Origin: Kordia sp. SMS9
GTDB taxonomy: Bacteria; Bacteroidota; Bacteroidia; Flavobacteriales; Flavobacteriaceae
Assembly: GCF_003352465.1 (NCBI RefSeq)
Contig: NZ_CP031153.1
Span: forward strand, 178,501-242,500
Direction of reading: 5' to 3'
DNA: 64,000 bases
Numbering within the stretch: position 1 is the stretch's first letter; the number at the start of each line of letters is the position of its first letter. Under the pieces are notes generated by a model, which was given only the letters and a program-made list of their open reading frames with translations, had not been told where the DNA came from and made no database searches. A program made the position numbers and the translations under genes. Positions 44,069 through 52,953 of this stretch are shown in pieces.

Positions 44069-45130
44069 ATGTCTATAAATGATATCACAACACCTTTAGA
44101 TTCCGCAGCCTTAGACTCGGAAGCGCAGTACGATTTGTATTACCGAATGGTGATGCATGTTTTGGATGAATTTGAAATTAATTTGGTGGAATGGAATCAT
44201 TATCGAATTTGTACCAAAGAAGAACTGAAAGCGCTTGAAAACTATTGCAAACGTTTGGCGTTTTCGTTGCGTGTGATGCGACTCAAATATCGTTTTGACG
44301 AAGAGCAAATGAAGGTCGATTTGACCGAGTCGGGCTTTCCAAACTATTTGGAATTGCGCTATATTCACAACGATTTGGACTTGAAAGAATCGTTTCAAGC
44401 CAAATTGCCCGATGCGAGCGAATTTAAAGAAAAGTTCATTCGCCAACTCATGGTAAATAAGCAACATGTGGACAAACGCGATTTGTTTGAAGCGTCGTCG
44501 TCGCTGTATTACAATCGGATTCAAGAAGATAAAATATTTAAAAAGTTTGTTTTAGGGAAGATTAAAAAGACGAAAAGCACCTTTGCAACCTATGTGCTCG
44601 ATTGGGCTTTTTACGATGTTACGCTGAACAGACCTTTTATTTGCTTTATGTATTTTGATTATAAATATGACGAAAAAATTGAGCAAGAAATTTACGATAC
44701 CGTCAGAGATTGTGCCGATCGGTATCAAGATTTAGAAAATATGGCGTACATGCTAGATAAACGCATGAAATATGTGCATCCGCGAAAAATAAAGCGTGTC
44801 GATTTGGGCATTTTACACAGCATATTTTCAAAGGACGATCATGAAATCACACAAGCGTTGCTAAAAGCAATTGCCGTCAAAGATGTAAAACTCAATTCGT
44901 TTTCGCTAACGACAACGGTAGAAACCATCAATTCGGTAAATTCATCGAGAGTGAGCAACGATTTACTATCGTTCAAAAAGCAAGAAATTCAAGTGTGGGG
45001 CGAAGTAGCAACACACAAATACATTTTAGCGCCACACCGCGTGATTCAATTGTTATATGGAAAAATTCCAAACACCATCATTCACTTGCATCACGAACCT
45101 TTTGAAGTGGAAGAATTACCAGAGATTTGA
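44069..45130 (+). CDS. Hypothetical protein of the coiled-coil/AAA gene set
   Basis: This 353-residue protein is soluble, charged and mixed alpha/beta, with many aromatic residues (NLVEWNHYRICTKEELKALE, CFMYFDYKYDEKIEQEIYD). No signal peptide, transmembrane helix or catalytic motif is visible and I recognise no family. Its position between the coiled-coil protein and the AAA+ ATPase, all on the plus strand, suggests a shared role, though intergenic repeats separate the three. Confidence 0.7.
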   Translation: MSINDITTPLDSAALDSEAQYDLYYRMVMHVLDEFEINLVEWNHYRICTKEELKALENYCKRLAFSLRVMRLKYRFDEEQMKVDLTESGFPNYLELRYIHNDLDLKESFQAKLPDASEFKEKFIRQLMVNKQHVDKRDLFEASSSLYYNRIQEDKIFKKFVLGKIKKTKSTFATYVLDWAFYDVTLNRPFICFMYFDYKYDEKIEQEIYDTVRDCADRYQDLENMAYMLDKRMKYVHPRKIKRVDLGILHSIFSKDDHEITQALLKAIAVKDVKLNSFSLTTTVETINSVNSSRVSNDLLSFKKQEIQVWGEVATHKYILAPHRVIQLLYGKIPNTIIHLHHEPFEVEELPEI

Positions 45131-45304
45131 CACTTCGACAAACTCGGTGTGAAGTGTTGCTTACAAAACTATTTTTTTTAGAAACACCAAGCGTCACTTC
45201 GAGTGTTTTTCTGAATAGAATGAAGAAAAAAGTATCAAGAAGTACTTTGAAACGCTACATATAAAAGTTTTAGCTACTTGTGAGAAGTTGAATCAAGTTC
45301 AACT
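45128..45304. repeat. Composite dispersed intergenic repeat
   Basis: This interval contains, in order: a hairpin ACACTTC...GAAGTGT (45130-45155 region); a CGTCACTTCGAGTG segment with a small hairpin plus T-run (from 45187); AGTATCAAGAAGTACTTTGA (about 45244), which is the inverse of the element at 11752-11824; and an AGTTGAA-TCAAG-TTCAACT hairpin (45286-45304). The first hairpin could terminate the preceding gene. Confidence 0.65.
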
Positions 45305-45420
45305 TGACGAAAAGCCTAATTAACAAATAAAGAAGTTTAGAAGTTTAAACTTTGATTTAAAAATTGGTGTAAACAACGAGCAACAAACAACTAATAAACA
45401 AGAAAAAAACAAAAACATAC

Positions 45421-47385
45421 ATGGAGAAACAACCGACTTTTCCTATCAAAAACACGGAATTACAAATCTTACGAGAAGAAGCTTCTTCGTTCATCAAATC
45501 TGTACAATGGGAACAAGGATACAAAGCGCGTAATAGGGACGGAAATAAAGAGCAGGAAGATATTTTACTATACCTTTCCAAAGCAAATGGCAATGCAGGC
45601 GCAAACGCCATTTCGATCTCAAAAACTATTTTAAGTCTCAAAAAACGCCTGTTACCAGATTCTGTTGCCTTACCGCTTTCGCTCAATGAAACCTTATTTC
45701 AGTTGCAAGAAGCCATTGCCATTGGATTGTGGATTCGCGATAGTTATTACGACGCGTCTGGCTTGTCAATTCTTCATGAAAAACGTGCGGGACTTTCGCA
45801 AGGACAACGCAAAGAATACGAATCCAAACAGCAAACAGCAACCGCTTTTATGGTATTCAGTTTGGCGTATTATGTGGTTTCCAAACTTAAAGAAAAAGCG
45901 TCGGAAGATAATACTGTGATGCATAACAAATTTGCAGGCATTCCTGAAGTTTCGTTTTTAACACCGACTAAGGGAATTTCATGTCAGTTATTTTACTATG
46001 ACAAGTATATGAATCATCCAAATTTGATCAACTCTGAACAAGACGTGATTGACTTTACCGTGATGTATTTTGAAGCGTATTTGGACGAAATTATGCAGCG
46101 AAAAGGCGCACTCGATCATACAGATGTAATAACAGATAGAACCTATCAATTGGAAGATTCTGAATTTTCTATTGCAGGTTGGGAAACGATTTTTACAGGA
46201 AGTGCCACGAGTGTGGAATTCAATCCAATCCGTTTTGAGCAAATTGTCGGAAACAAAGACGCCAAGCATTTTGCCAAGCGTTTGGTAGAACGTTTGATGA
46301 GTTACGATATCAAAACCAAACGAAATCCGTTTCAAGAACTCGGAGGTTTTATGCCTGTATTTATGGGCTACGGAATTCCAGGAACAGGAAAAAGTATGTT
46401 GATTGCTGCCATTGCTACGATGCTGAAAGAACGTTGCGATCATTTGGACATTCCATTTTTATTTCATCCAATGCCAGATACCGTAGTTTCTACCTTTCAA
46501 GGTGGATCTGCCGAAAAAATGGTACAATGGATGAAACCGATGCAAGATCCGTCACGATTGATTTTTGCCCCAATTGACGATGCTGAAAACAATTTACAAG
46601 AACGAACTGCGCAAGGAGTTTCTGCTGGTGTCAAAGAAGTAATTAGTGTGTTTTTACGGTACACGGAAGGTGCATACGCGGTAAATCACGGAAACAGTTC
46701 TATTGGTTTATTTACGAATTTGCCCGAACAATTGGACAAGGCCGTAATTTCCAGAATTCAAGGACGTTTTAAAATTGATGGTGCGCGCACAGAAGCCGAT
46801 TTCTTAGATCAAGATTATATTTGGTGGTCTAAAATTGAAAAAACCTTGTCTGGATTTGTTTCTATGAAAGATCATCCAACATACAAATATTTAAGTGATC
46901 AAACTTTAGCAAATAGCGCTGGTGAAATTTTAGGAAATATTACGGAACCTAGTGAGGATAAAATTAAAAGAATCTTCAACAGTACTCTGGAAGTCAACTC
47001 TTTAAACGATCATGTTTTTTATTCAGATTTATATGGTGCTGTTCAAAAAGAATTTCCGTTTTTCTCGTCGAGAGACATTCGAAACATTCAAAGTGCGATT
47101 TCATTACGTTTGACAGATTTTAACTTGGAGGACGATTGGTTTGAAAATCCAGAATTGTATTTCCAAAAAGAGTACGACACCAAACTCGGCATGTTGAAAG
47201 AGTTGATGAAATCGAATATGAAAGGGTTAGATTTTGCTGAAATTAGAAAGCAAGAAGTCATTCGCTACTTGGACAATGTTGCTACGATTGCTGATACAGA
47301 CTTCTCCCGAAAGGTAGACCAACAAATTATGCAAATTAAGATTGCTGCTGAAGCGCGCGATCGTTTTGAGGAAGGAATAAAATAA
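45421..47385 (+). CDS. AAA+ family ATPase
   Basis: This 654-residue protein has an N-terminal helical region (1-270) of unknown type. The AAA+ core follows: Walker A GIPGTGKSMLIAAIATML (near 319-336), a Walker-B-like stretch LIFAPIDDAENN (near 380-391, with Asp-Asp rather than Asp-Glu in the classic place), and an arginine-finger candidate VISRIQGRFKIDG. The C-terminal 150 residues are helical. No protease or nuclease domain is seen. It probably remodels a protein partner, plausibly the long coiled-coil protein encoded upstream. It ends 2 bp before the amidohydrolase gene. Confidence 0.85.
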   Translation: MEKQPTFPIKNTELQILREEASSFIKSVQWEQGYKARNRDGNKEQEDILLYLSKANGNAGANAISISKTILSLKKRLLPDSVALPLSLNETLFQLQEAIAIGLWIRDSYYDASGLSILHEKRAGLSQGQRKEYESKQQTATAFMVFSLAYYVVSKLKEKASEDNTVMHNKFAGIPEVSFLTPTKGISCQLFYYDKYMNHPNLINSEQDVIDFTVMYFEAYLDEIMQRKGALDHTDVITDRTYQLEDSEFSIAGWETIFTGSATSVEFNPIRFEQIVGNKDAKHFAKRLVERLMSYDIKTKRNPFQELGGFMPVFMGYGIPGTGKSMLIAAIATMLKERCDHLDIPFLFHPMPDTVVSTFQGGSAEKMVQWMKPMQDPSRLIFAPIDDAENNLQERTAQGVSAGVKEVISVFLRYTEGAYAVNHGNSSIGLFTNLPEQLDKAVISRIQGRFKIDGARTEADFLDQDYIWWSKIEKTLSGFVSMKDHPTYKYLSDQTLANSAGEILGNITEPSEDKIKRIFNSTLEVNSLNDHVFYSDLYGAVQKEFPFFSSRDIRNIQSAISLRLTDFNLEDDWFENPELYFQKEYDTKLGMLKELMKSNMKGLDFAEIRKQEVIRYLDNVATIADTDFSRKVDQQIMQIKIAAEARDRFEEGIK

Positions 47386-47387
47386 TC

Positions 47388-49133
47388 ATGAAAAAAATTG
47401 TTTTCTTATTGTTTTTTTGTGCGACTTTTAGCGTTGCGCAAGACGATAGCATCAATATTGAAAGTAAAAAACTCAATTCCAACAACGAAACCATTCTTAT
47501 TGAAAACATCCACGTAATTGATGTGATTTCTGGTAAAGAAAAAGTACAAAGCGTATTAATTCGCGATCAGAAAATTGTAGAAATCAAAAAGCAAATTTCT
47601 ACTGACGAAGCTAACCTTGTAAAAGTTGACGGAACCGAAAAATGGCTACTTCCAGGATTGATTGATGGGCATGTACATCTGTTTCAATCAGGAAGTTTGT
47701 ATACACGTCCCGATGCATTTGATTTACGCGAATACAGACCGTATGAAGAAGAACGCAGTTGGCTTCGTAAAAACGCGCCTGACTTGTTAAAACGCTACTT
47801 ACAATGCGGAATTACGACTATTATTGATGTTGGTGGACCGATGTATAATTATGAAATTCGAGATCGCTATAACGATAAAACTGCCTTTCCAAACGTATAC
47901 TTGACAGGACCTTTAATTTCAACCTATCAACCAAAGGCCTTTGACATTGAAGACAGTCCAATTATCAAAGCAAGTTCGGTTGCAGAAGCGGTGCAACAAG
48001 TGCGCGATCAATTGCCGTACAAACCCGATTTTATTAAAATTTGGTACATCAATAATGGAGATGCCGAATTGAATTATAAAATTGTGAAAGCAACCATTGC
48101 GGAAAGTCACAAACACAAGTTGAAAGTAGCCGTACACGCCACCGATTTAGAAACTGCCAAACGCACATTGAAAGCCAAAGCGGATATTTTGGTACACAGC
48201 GTAAGCGAACCGATAGATGATGCTTTTGTAAACGCTATTAAAAAATCGAATGTCAGCTATATTCCTACATTGATGGTGAGTGATCAATATGTGGAAGCGT
48301 TTGCACAAGAAATTTCTTTTACGAATGAAGAATTACGCTATTCGAATCCGTTTCCTATCAAAAGTTTTCAAGATTATAAACATTTAGACAACGACGAATT
48401 ATTTGATCGTTATAAAAAGTATGCTGTTAGAAGGAAAAAATCTGCTGCAGCTGATGATGCTATAGAAGCGGCTAACTTAAAATTATTACAAAAACACAAC
48501 ATTAATATTGCTACAGGAACCGATGCAGGAAATATCGGAACCTTACATGCAACTTCCTATCAAAGAGAAGTAGAATTGATGAAAGAAGCTGGTTTGACAA
48601 ACTTGGAAGTGATACAAGCATCCACAATAAACGCAGCGAAAATCTTAGATAAGCAAGATGAAATTGGAAGCATTGAAGTTTCAAAAATGGCAGATTTGAT
48701 CATTTTAGACGCCAATCCTTTGCAAGATTTAAAAGCCTTACAAAAAATTACACATGTTGTAAAAGCAGGAAGCATCTATAAAAGAGAGGATATTTTACAA
48801 GAAACACCTGAAAATATCGTCCAAAGACAGGTAAATGCGTATAATACTGGGAATTACGAAGCTTTCTTTGAAAATTTTAGTGATGATGTGGAAATTTATT
48901 CATTTCCAGATAAACTAGATATTAAAGGCATAGAAAACTACAAAAAAAAGTTTACAGGAATGTTTGAGCGGAATCCCAATCTTCATTGCCAAATTGTAAG
49001 CAGAACTACTTTATCAAATACTGTCATAGATCACGAACGCGTGAAATTTTCAGAAGGAAACTACACCGAAGTCATTGCCATTTATAAAATTGAAAATGGC
49101 AAAATCGCAAAAGTGTACTTTATTAGAGATTAA
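47388..49133 (+). CDS. Secreted amidohydrolase with C-terminal NTF2-like domain
   Basis: This 581-residue protein has a signal peptide (MKKIVFLLFFCATFSVAQ). A metal-dependent amidohydrolase domain (about residues 35-465) has the HxH pair in GLIDGHVHL, VAVHAT (His), LVHSVSEP (His) and the catalytic Asp in GTDAGN. Residues 470-581 are a SnoaL/NTF2-like cone (VNAYNTGNYEAFFENFSDDVE ... KVYFIRD). The substrate is unknown; family members act on cyclic amides, dipeptides and carbamates. The free NTF2 protein encoded next door is its clear paralogue. The ATG is 2 bp after the ATPase stop. Confidence 0.85.
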   Translation: MKKIVFLLFFCATFSVAQDDSINIESKKLNSNNETILIENIHVIDVISGKEKVQSVLIRDQKIVEIKKQISTDEANLVKVDGTEKWLLPGLIDGHVHLFQSGSLYTRPDAFDLREYRPYEEERSWLRKNAPDLLKRYLQCGITTIIDVGGPMYNYEIRDRYNDKTAFPNVYLTGPLISTYQPKAFDIEDSPIIKASSVAEAVQQVRDQLPYKPDFIKIWYINNGDAELNYKIVKATIAESHKHKLKVAVHATDLETAKRTLKAKADILVHSVSEPIDDAFVNAIKKSNVSYIPTLMVSDQYVEAFAQEISFTNEELRYSNPFPIKSFQDYKHLDNDELFDRYKKYAVRRKKSAAADDAIEAANLKLLQKHNINIATGTDAGNIGTLHATSYQREVELMKEAGLTNLEVIQASTINAAKILDKQDEIGSIEVSKMADLIILDANPLQDLKALQKITHVVKAGSIYKREDILQETPENIVQRQVNAYNTGNYEAFFENFSDDVEIYSFPDKLDIKGIENYKKKFTGMFERNPNLHCQIVSRTTLSNTVIDHERVKFSEGNYTEVIAIYKIENGKIAKVYFIRD

Positions 49134-49160
49134 TTTTTATCTTTAATCAAATCCCATGTC

Positions 49161-49562
49161 ATGAAAAAATTTATTCTATTACTTTTTATACTTAGTGCGA
49201 ATGTTTCTGTGTTTGCGCAAGAACTCACAGACATCAAAATCATCGCACAAAAACAAATGGAAGCTTATAATTCGCGAAACATAGAAACGTATGCAGCCTT
49301 GTTTAATGATAATGTTAAAGTGTATGATTTTCCAAAAACATTACGCTTTGAAGGAAAAGACAAACTTATTGAGCGCTATGGTAAAATGTTCCAAAACACG
49401 CCTGAATTGTACAGTTTTATTGAAAAACGAATTGTTACCGATAACAAAATCATTGATCAAGAAAAAGTAATCTACACAAAAGGTGGAACACCGAAAGAAT
49501 TTGTGGTGATGTATGTGGTGGAGAATCAAAAAATAGTAGAGGTGTATTACATTAAACGCTAA
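49161..49562 (+). CDS. Secreted NTF2/SnoaL-like protein
   Basis: This 133-residue protein has a signal peptide (MKKFILLLFILSANVSVFAQ) and a single NTF2-like domain (AYNSRNIETYAALFNDNVKVYDFPKT, ending KIVEVYYIKR). It mirrors the C-terminal domain of the preceding amidohydrolase closely enough to be a duplication product. The cone fold binds small ligands; catalysis cannot be assumed. It is 27 bp downstream of the amidohydrolase. Confidence 0.8.
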   Translation: MKKFILLLFILSANVSVFAQELTDIKIIAQKQMEAYNSRNIETYAALFNDNVKVYDFPKTLRFEGKDKLIERYGKMFQNTPELYSFIEKRIVTDNKIIDQEKVIYTKGGTPKEFVVMYVVENQKIVEVYYIKR

Positions 49563-49566
49563 GATT

Positions 49567-50268
49567 TTGAATAAAAAACTTAAAATAGCAATATACATTC
49601 TTGTAGGGTTGATTGTTGTATATCAACTCTTAAATTTCACAAAAATACTGGCATTTTATACTGTTCCCACGACAGGTAATGAGCCGAATATAAAACATGG
49701 TTCTTTTATCATAGCTTCCAACTTGATAACGCCCAAACGCGGAGATTTTATTACCTACGAATTTCAAGATCCAATGTATGGAAAGTCTACAATGACACAC
49801 CGTTTATGCGCAATGGAAAACGACACGTTGGAAATTCGCAACGGAACACTTTTTATCAATGGCAAAAATGTTGATGCAACTTACAATTTAAAACATGCAT
49901 ACATTTTAAGTGAAGAAAAGTTTAACTCCTTAGATGAAACTGTGACAGGAAAAGATTACATGATCATTCCCAATGAAGGTAAGCAAGGATATCTTACGTA
50001 CATTGAAGACAAGGATGCGGAAAAACTGCAACTCAAAGCGTATCGTTTTTTAGACGATAAGACAAATTCGGATCCGAAAATTAAAGAAATCTATCAAAAT
50101 GACTGGAATAAAAATCATTTTGGTCCGCTGATCATTCCCGAAGGAAAAATATTTGTGCTTGGCGACAATCGCGACTACTCACAAGACAGTCGTTCTTATG
50201 GATTGATTGACCAAGAAGCCATTACAGGTGTCCTTTGGAAAACTTTATTTGTAATAGAATCTAACTAA
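49567..50268 (+). CDS. Signal peptidase I-like protein lacking the catalytic dyad
   Basis: This 233-residue membrane protein of the S26 type has one N-terminal helix (residues 7-24). The fold markers are present: RGDFITYEF, LEIRNGTLFINGK and the late box GDNRDYSQDSRSYGLI. The catalytic Ser position reads TTGNEPN (Gly37, codon GGT), and the general-base Lys position reads THRLCAMENDTLEI (His-Arg, no Lys). It may be an inactive homologue, chaperone or regulator. TTG at 49567 is the likely start because no ATG precedes the transmembrane helix. It overlaps the next gene by one base. Confidence 0.75.
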   Translation: MNKKLKIAIYILVGLIVVYQLLNFTKILAFYTVPTTGNEPNIKHGSFIIASNLITPKRGDFITYEFQDPMYGKSTMTHRLCAMENDTLEIRNGTLFINGKNVDATYNLKHAYILSEEKFNSLDETVTGKDYMIIPNEGKQGYLTYIEDKDAEKLQLKAYRFLDDKTNSDPKIKEIYQNDWNKNHFGPLIIPEGKIFVLGDNRDYSQDSRSYGLIDQEAITGVLWKTLFVIESN

Positions 50269-50909
50269 TGGAAAGATCCTACTTTTTCTATTTCATTAGC
50301 ACCTACCTTATATTCGTTTTTGTATTCGGATTCATTCTAATAGCACAAGATTCGATCAATTTACTGGATAAAACTGTCCAAATTTTACACATCCCCTTTT
50401 TATTTTCGTTGTTTGTAGCGCCTATACTATATTATGTATATCCGCCTTCAGATGTCCACTATCGTTACCGAAAACATAAGAAAAAAGTATTCAAAAAATT
50501 TATAGAAATACACGGTTTCAGTACTTCCGAAAACGGTTATGTATTTGGTGTTTTAGAAAATTATCATATAATGATTCACGCAGCACGAAATTTATTTCCT
50601 GCAAACAACGAATGGATTGAAGCAAAAATTGTTTTCCATCCAAAATGCGGAAATCAGTTTATTTCATCATCCATTATAAAGGATATACAACACAAATACG
50701 ATGAAAAAAATGTAACTTGGTTTTTAAATAGTGTAAAAATAAAACAGCCATATGTTTTTACGATGCCAAAACATGAAGCATTATGTAAGGTGTTGCAATC
50801 TTGTATTTCAGATTTAAAAGCTCAAAACATAAAGCCGATTCCATTTGAAGAATGGAGCGAACTGATTCCCGAATTACAAGCATATACAAACTCACAAAAG
50901 AAATTATGA
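50268..50909 (+). CDS. Hypothetical membrane protein linked to the S26 homologue
   Basis: This 213-residue protein has two transmembrane helices (about residues 6-27 and 38-60) and a soluble C-terminal domain of about 145 residues (GFSTSENGYVFGVLENYHIM onward) that is mixed alpha/beta. I recognise no family. Its ATG shares a base with the upstream stop (TAATG), and its stop overlaps the next start (ATGA), so the three genes are translationally coupled. Confidence 0.65.
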   Translation: MERSYFFYFISTYLIFVFVFGFILIAQDSINLLDKTVQILHIPFLFSLFVAPILYYVYPPSDVHYRYRKHKKKVFKKFIEIHGFSTSENGYVFGVLENYHIMIHAARNLFPANNEWIEAKIVFHPKCGNQFISSSIIKDIQHKYDEKNVTWFLNSVKIKQPYVFTMPKHEALCKVLQSCISDLKAQNIKPIPFEEWSELIPELQAYTNSQKKL

Positions 50910-52606
50910 AACAACTACTCTTTCTTTGGACGTTTGCGTTTTGTGTTCTCGCGAATGCACAAATCACTAAAAATCAACTCAAATCAGTATCTATAGATAG
51001 TTTACTCAATGGATTTTCAACGTATGAAAAAACAAATTCTACAACTGCCAAAGAATATCTCCTAGCGCTTTTAGAAACAGCTGCAAATAGTACAAACAAA
51101 GTTCCTACGCACAAAATTCACTTTGAATTAGCAAAAATACACAGTGCATTACGAAAAAAAGATAGTGCATTGTATTATATAAATGTTGCCATTAAAGAAA
51201 CCGAAAATGATGTCAACGCACTTTTGAACAATTTATATTGCAAAGGCAGTATTTACTATGAGTTTGGCAATTACACCAAAGCGATTGAGTGTTACACTGA
51301 AGTATATGAAATGTCAAAACGGAAAAATGATCTTTTTACACAGGCTAATCTCGATCACGATTTTGCATTGATCAAAACACAGATTGGACAACATCAAGCT
51401 GCGTTGCAACTCGTTAAAAAAAGTCTTACTTTTTATGAAAGTCTGGAACGGGAAAATTCAGGAAATCAGCACGCTACCGCTTATCTTAATTCTTTGATGA
51501 CTATTAGTGATATTTATACAAATCTATATATCGACACACAAAAAGGCAATCTAAAATATTTAGATTCTGCACATTATTACAATAACATTGCTATTGAGAA
51601 AAGTTTACAAAATAATGATGATGAAGGATTTTTGATTTCGTTGCGACTTAAAGGCGTTATTCACCACGAAGAAGGCAATATTGAACAATCTACAACGGAT
51701 TTGATCAAAGCTGAAGAAGTAATTCAAAACGTAAACCTTCCTGGTCATTTAGTGATTTTGAATTTATATCGTGGAAAAAATTATTTTGTAACAGGTGATT
51801 ACGAAAAAGCCCTTTCCTATTTTCAAAAGACGGAAACTTTAATTCATACAACGGAAACTGATTTTCCCGATTTACAAGAATTGTACATTCTTATGGCAAA
51901 ATCATATGAACAAAAAAACGATTCTGAAAACACCATAACCTATTTTAATTTATTTTATCAAAAAGATTCGCTAAATGATAATTTAAAACAGCGAAATCTA
52001 GAAAAACTATACAAAAAATATGATATCGTTACTTTTAAAGACAAGATAAATTCTCTAGAGAACAATCTAAAAGAAAACAAATACAATTACACTATTATTT
52101 TGGGTTGTATGCTTTTCTTAGTAATAGGAATTAGCATCTATTACAAACAAAAACAAGTTCGAAATAAAAAATACTTTCAAAAAATTATGACTGAACTGGA
52201 GTTGAAAAAAGAAAAAAAAGCTTCTCCTAAAGAAATCAAAATTAGTAAAGAAAATGTTTTAAAAATTTTACAAGGATTAGATGATTTTGAAAAGAACGAG
52301 CTATTTCTCAAAAAGAATTGTTCGCTAAATTATGTCGCCAACAAAACAAACACGAATAGTACGTATTTATCAAAAGTGATTCAAAGTCATAAACAAAAAA
52401 AGTTTATTCAATACATTACGGATCTTCGTATTGACTATGCTTTGGAAAAACTGCAAACAACTAAAAAATTTAGAGCATATAACATCAAATCAATCGCTGC
52501 TGAACTTGGCTATAACTCTGCTGAATCATTCTCCAAAGATTTTAAAAGACGCACCAAATTATATCCTTCATATTACATAAAAAAACTAAATGAGACAGAA
52601 TCGTAA
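50906..52606 (+). CDS. TPR transmembrane AraC-type regulator
   Basis: This 566-residue protein starts at the ATG at 50906, which gives signal peptide MKQLLFLWTFAFCVLANAQ and an ATGA overlap with the upstream gene. It contains periplasmic tetratricopeptide repeats (about residues 40-390), one transmembrane helix (about 410-430), a coiled coil, and a cytosolic AraC HTH domain (last 110 residues: FIQYITDLRIDYALEKLQ, IAAELGYNSAESFSKDFKRRTK). Such Bacteroidota proteins sense an envelope signal and bind DNA directly. A 26-bp palindrome and a double-glycine peptide gene lie immediately downstream. Confidence 0.88.
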   Translation: MKQLLFLWTFAFCVLANAQITKNQLKSVSIDSLLNGFSTYEKTNSTTAKEYLLALLETAANSTNKVPTHKIHFELAKIHSALRKKDSALYYINVAIKETENDVNALLNNLYCKGSIYYEFGNYTKAIECYTEVYEMSKRKNDLFTQANLDHDFALIKTQIGQHQAALQLVKKSLTFYESLERENSGNQHATAYLNSLMTISDIYTNLYIDTQKGNLKYLDSAHYYNNIAIEKSLQNNDDEGFLISLRLKGVIHHEEGNIEQSTTDLIKAEEVIQNVNLPGHLVILNLYRGKNYFVTGDYEKALSYFQKTETLIHTTETDFPDLQELYILMAKSYEQKNDSENTITYFNLFYQKDSLNDNLKQRNLEKLYKKYDIVTFKDKINSLENNLKENKYNYTIILGCMLFLVIGISIYYKQKQVRNKKYFQKIMTELELKKEKKASPKEIKISKENVLKILQGLDDFEKNELFLKKNCSLNYVANKTNTNSTYLSKVIQSHKQKKFIQYITDLRIDYALEKLQTTKKFRAYNIKSIAAELGYNSAESFSKDFKRRTKLYPSYYIKKLNETES

Positions 52607-52619
52607 TACTTCAAAATAG

Positions 52620-52645
52620 TACTCGAAATCCAATAATTTCGAGTA
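52620..52645. promoter_or_regulatory. 26-bp palindrome between the AraC-type gene and peptide gene
   Basis: TACTCGAAAT (52620-52629) and ATTTCGAGTA (52636-52645) are perfect 10-bp inverted arms around 6 bases. There is no T-run, so it is not a standard terminator. It lies just upstream of the candidate peptide promoter and could be an operator. Confidence 0.5.
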
Positions 52646-52651
52646 TAAAGC

Positions 52652-52683
52652 TTTGAATTCAAAAGAGTAGGCTTCTATATTAG
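52652..52683 (+). promoter_or_regulatory. Candidate promoter of the first leader-peptide gene
   Basis: TTTG (52652-52655), a 20-nt spacer and TATATTAG (52676-52683) differ from the TAnnTTTG box at one base. The ATG at 52705 lies 21 nt further on. Confidence 0.45.
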
Positions 52684-52704
52684 CAAAAATAAATACGCAG
52701 ATAT

Positions 52705-52932
52705 ATGAAAAAATTAAGCTTGAAAAAAATCCAAATTGCGGCTATTGGGAATGCTGCTCAGTTAAAAGGAGGATCTAATAATTCTAATGCAGATACAATA
52801 TGTAATACAACAGGTGATGACTCTGTAACTAGTTGTGATAATTGTGGAGATAATAGTATTACCAGTAGTAATGCTACAACGACAAGAGCGAATGGAAGTG
52901 GAAAAACAGCAGGATTGGATTGTATAAATTAG
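52705..52932 (+). CDS. Double-glycine leader peptide, lanthipeptide-like precursor
   Basis: This 75-residue peptide has a leader MKKLSLKKIQIA... ending LKGG (Gly22-Gly23), as in Bacteroidota ribosomal peptide precursors called class I lanthipeptides. The core (residues 24-75) is rich in Ser/Thr/Asn and has Cys at 33, 44, 47 and 73 with many Ser/Thr partners. No LanB/LanC-type enzyme or peptidase-containing ABC transporter lies in the window, so maturation, if any, must be supplied elsewhere. It may instead be a cleaved signalling peptide. Confidence 0.7.
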   Translation: MKKLSLKKIQIAAIGNAAQLKGGSNNSNADTICNTTGDDSVTSCDNCGDNSITSSNATTTRANGSGKTAGLDCIN

Positions 52933-52953
52933 AAACAAGCACGTATCAAAATA

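Noticed and set aside
42440..47385. Tellurite-resistance (TelA/TerD) operon
   Set aside because: The coiled-coil protein lacks TelA-specific sequence features, and no TerD/TerC-type gene is present.
49567..50268. Active signal peptidase I
   Set aside because: The catalytic Ser and Lys positions are Gly and His, so activity cannot be claimed.
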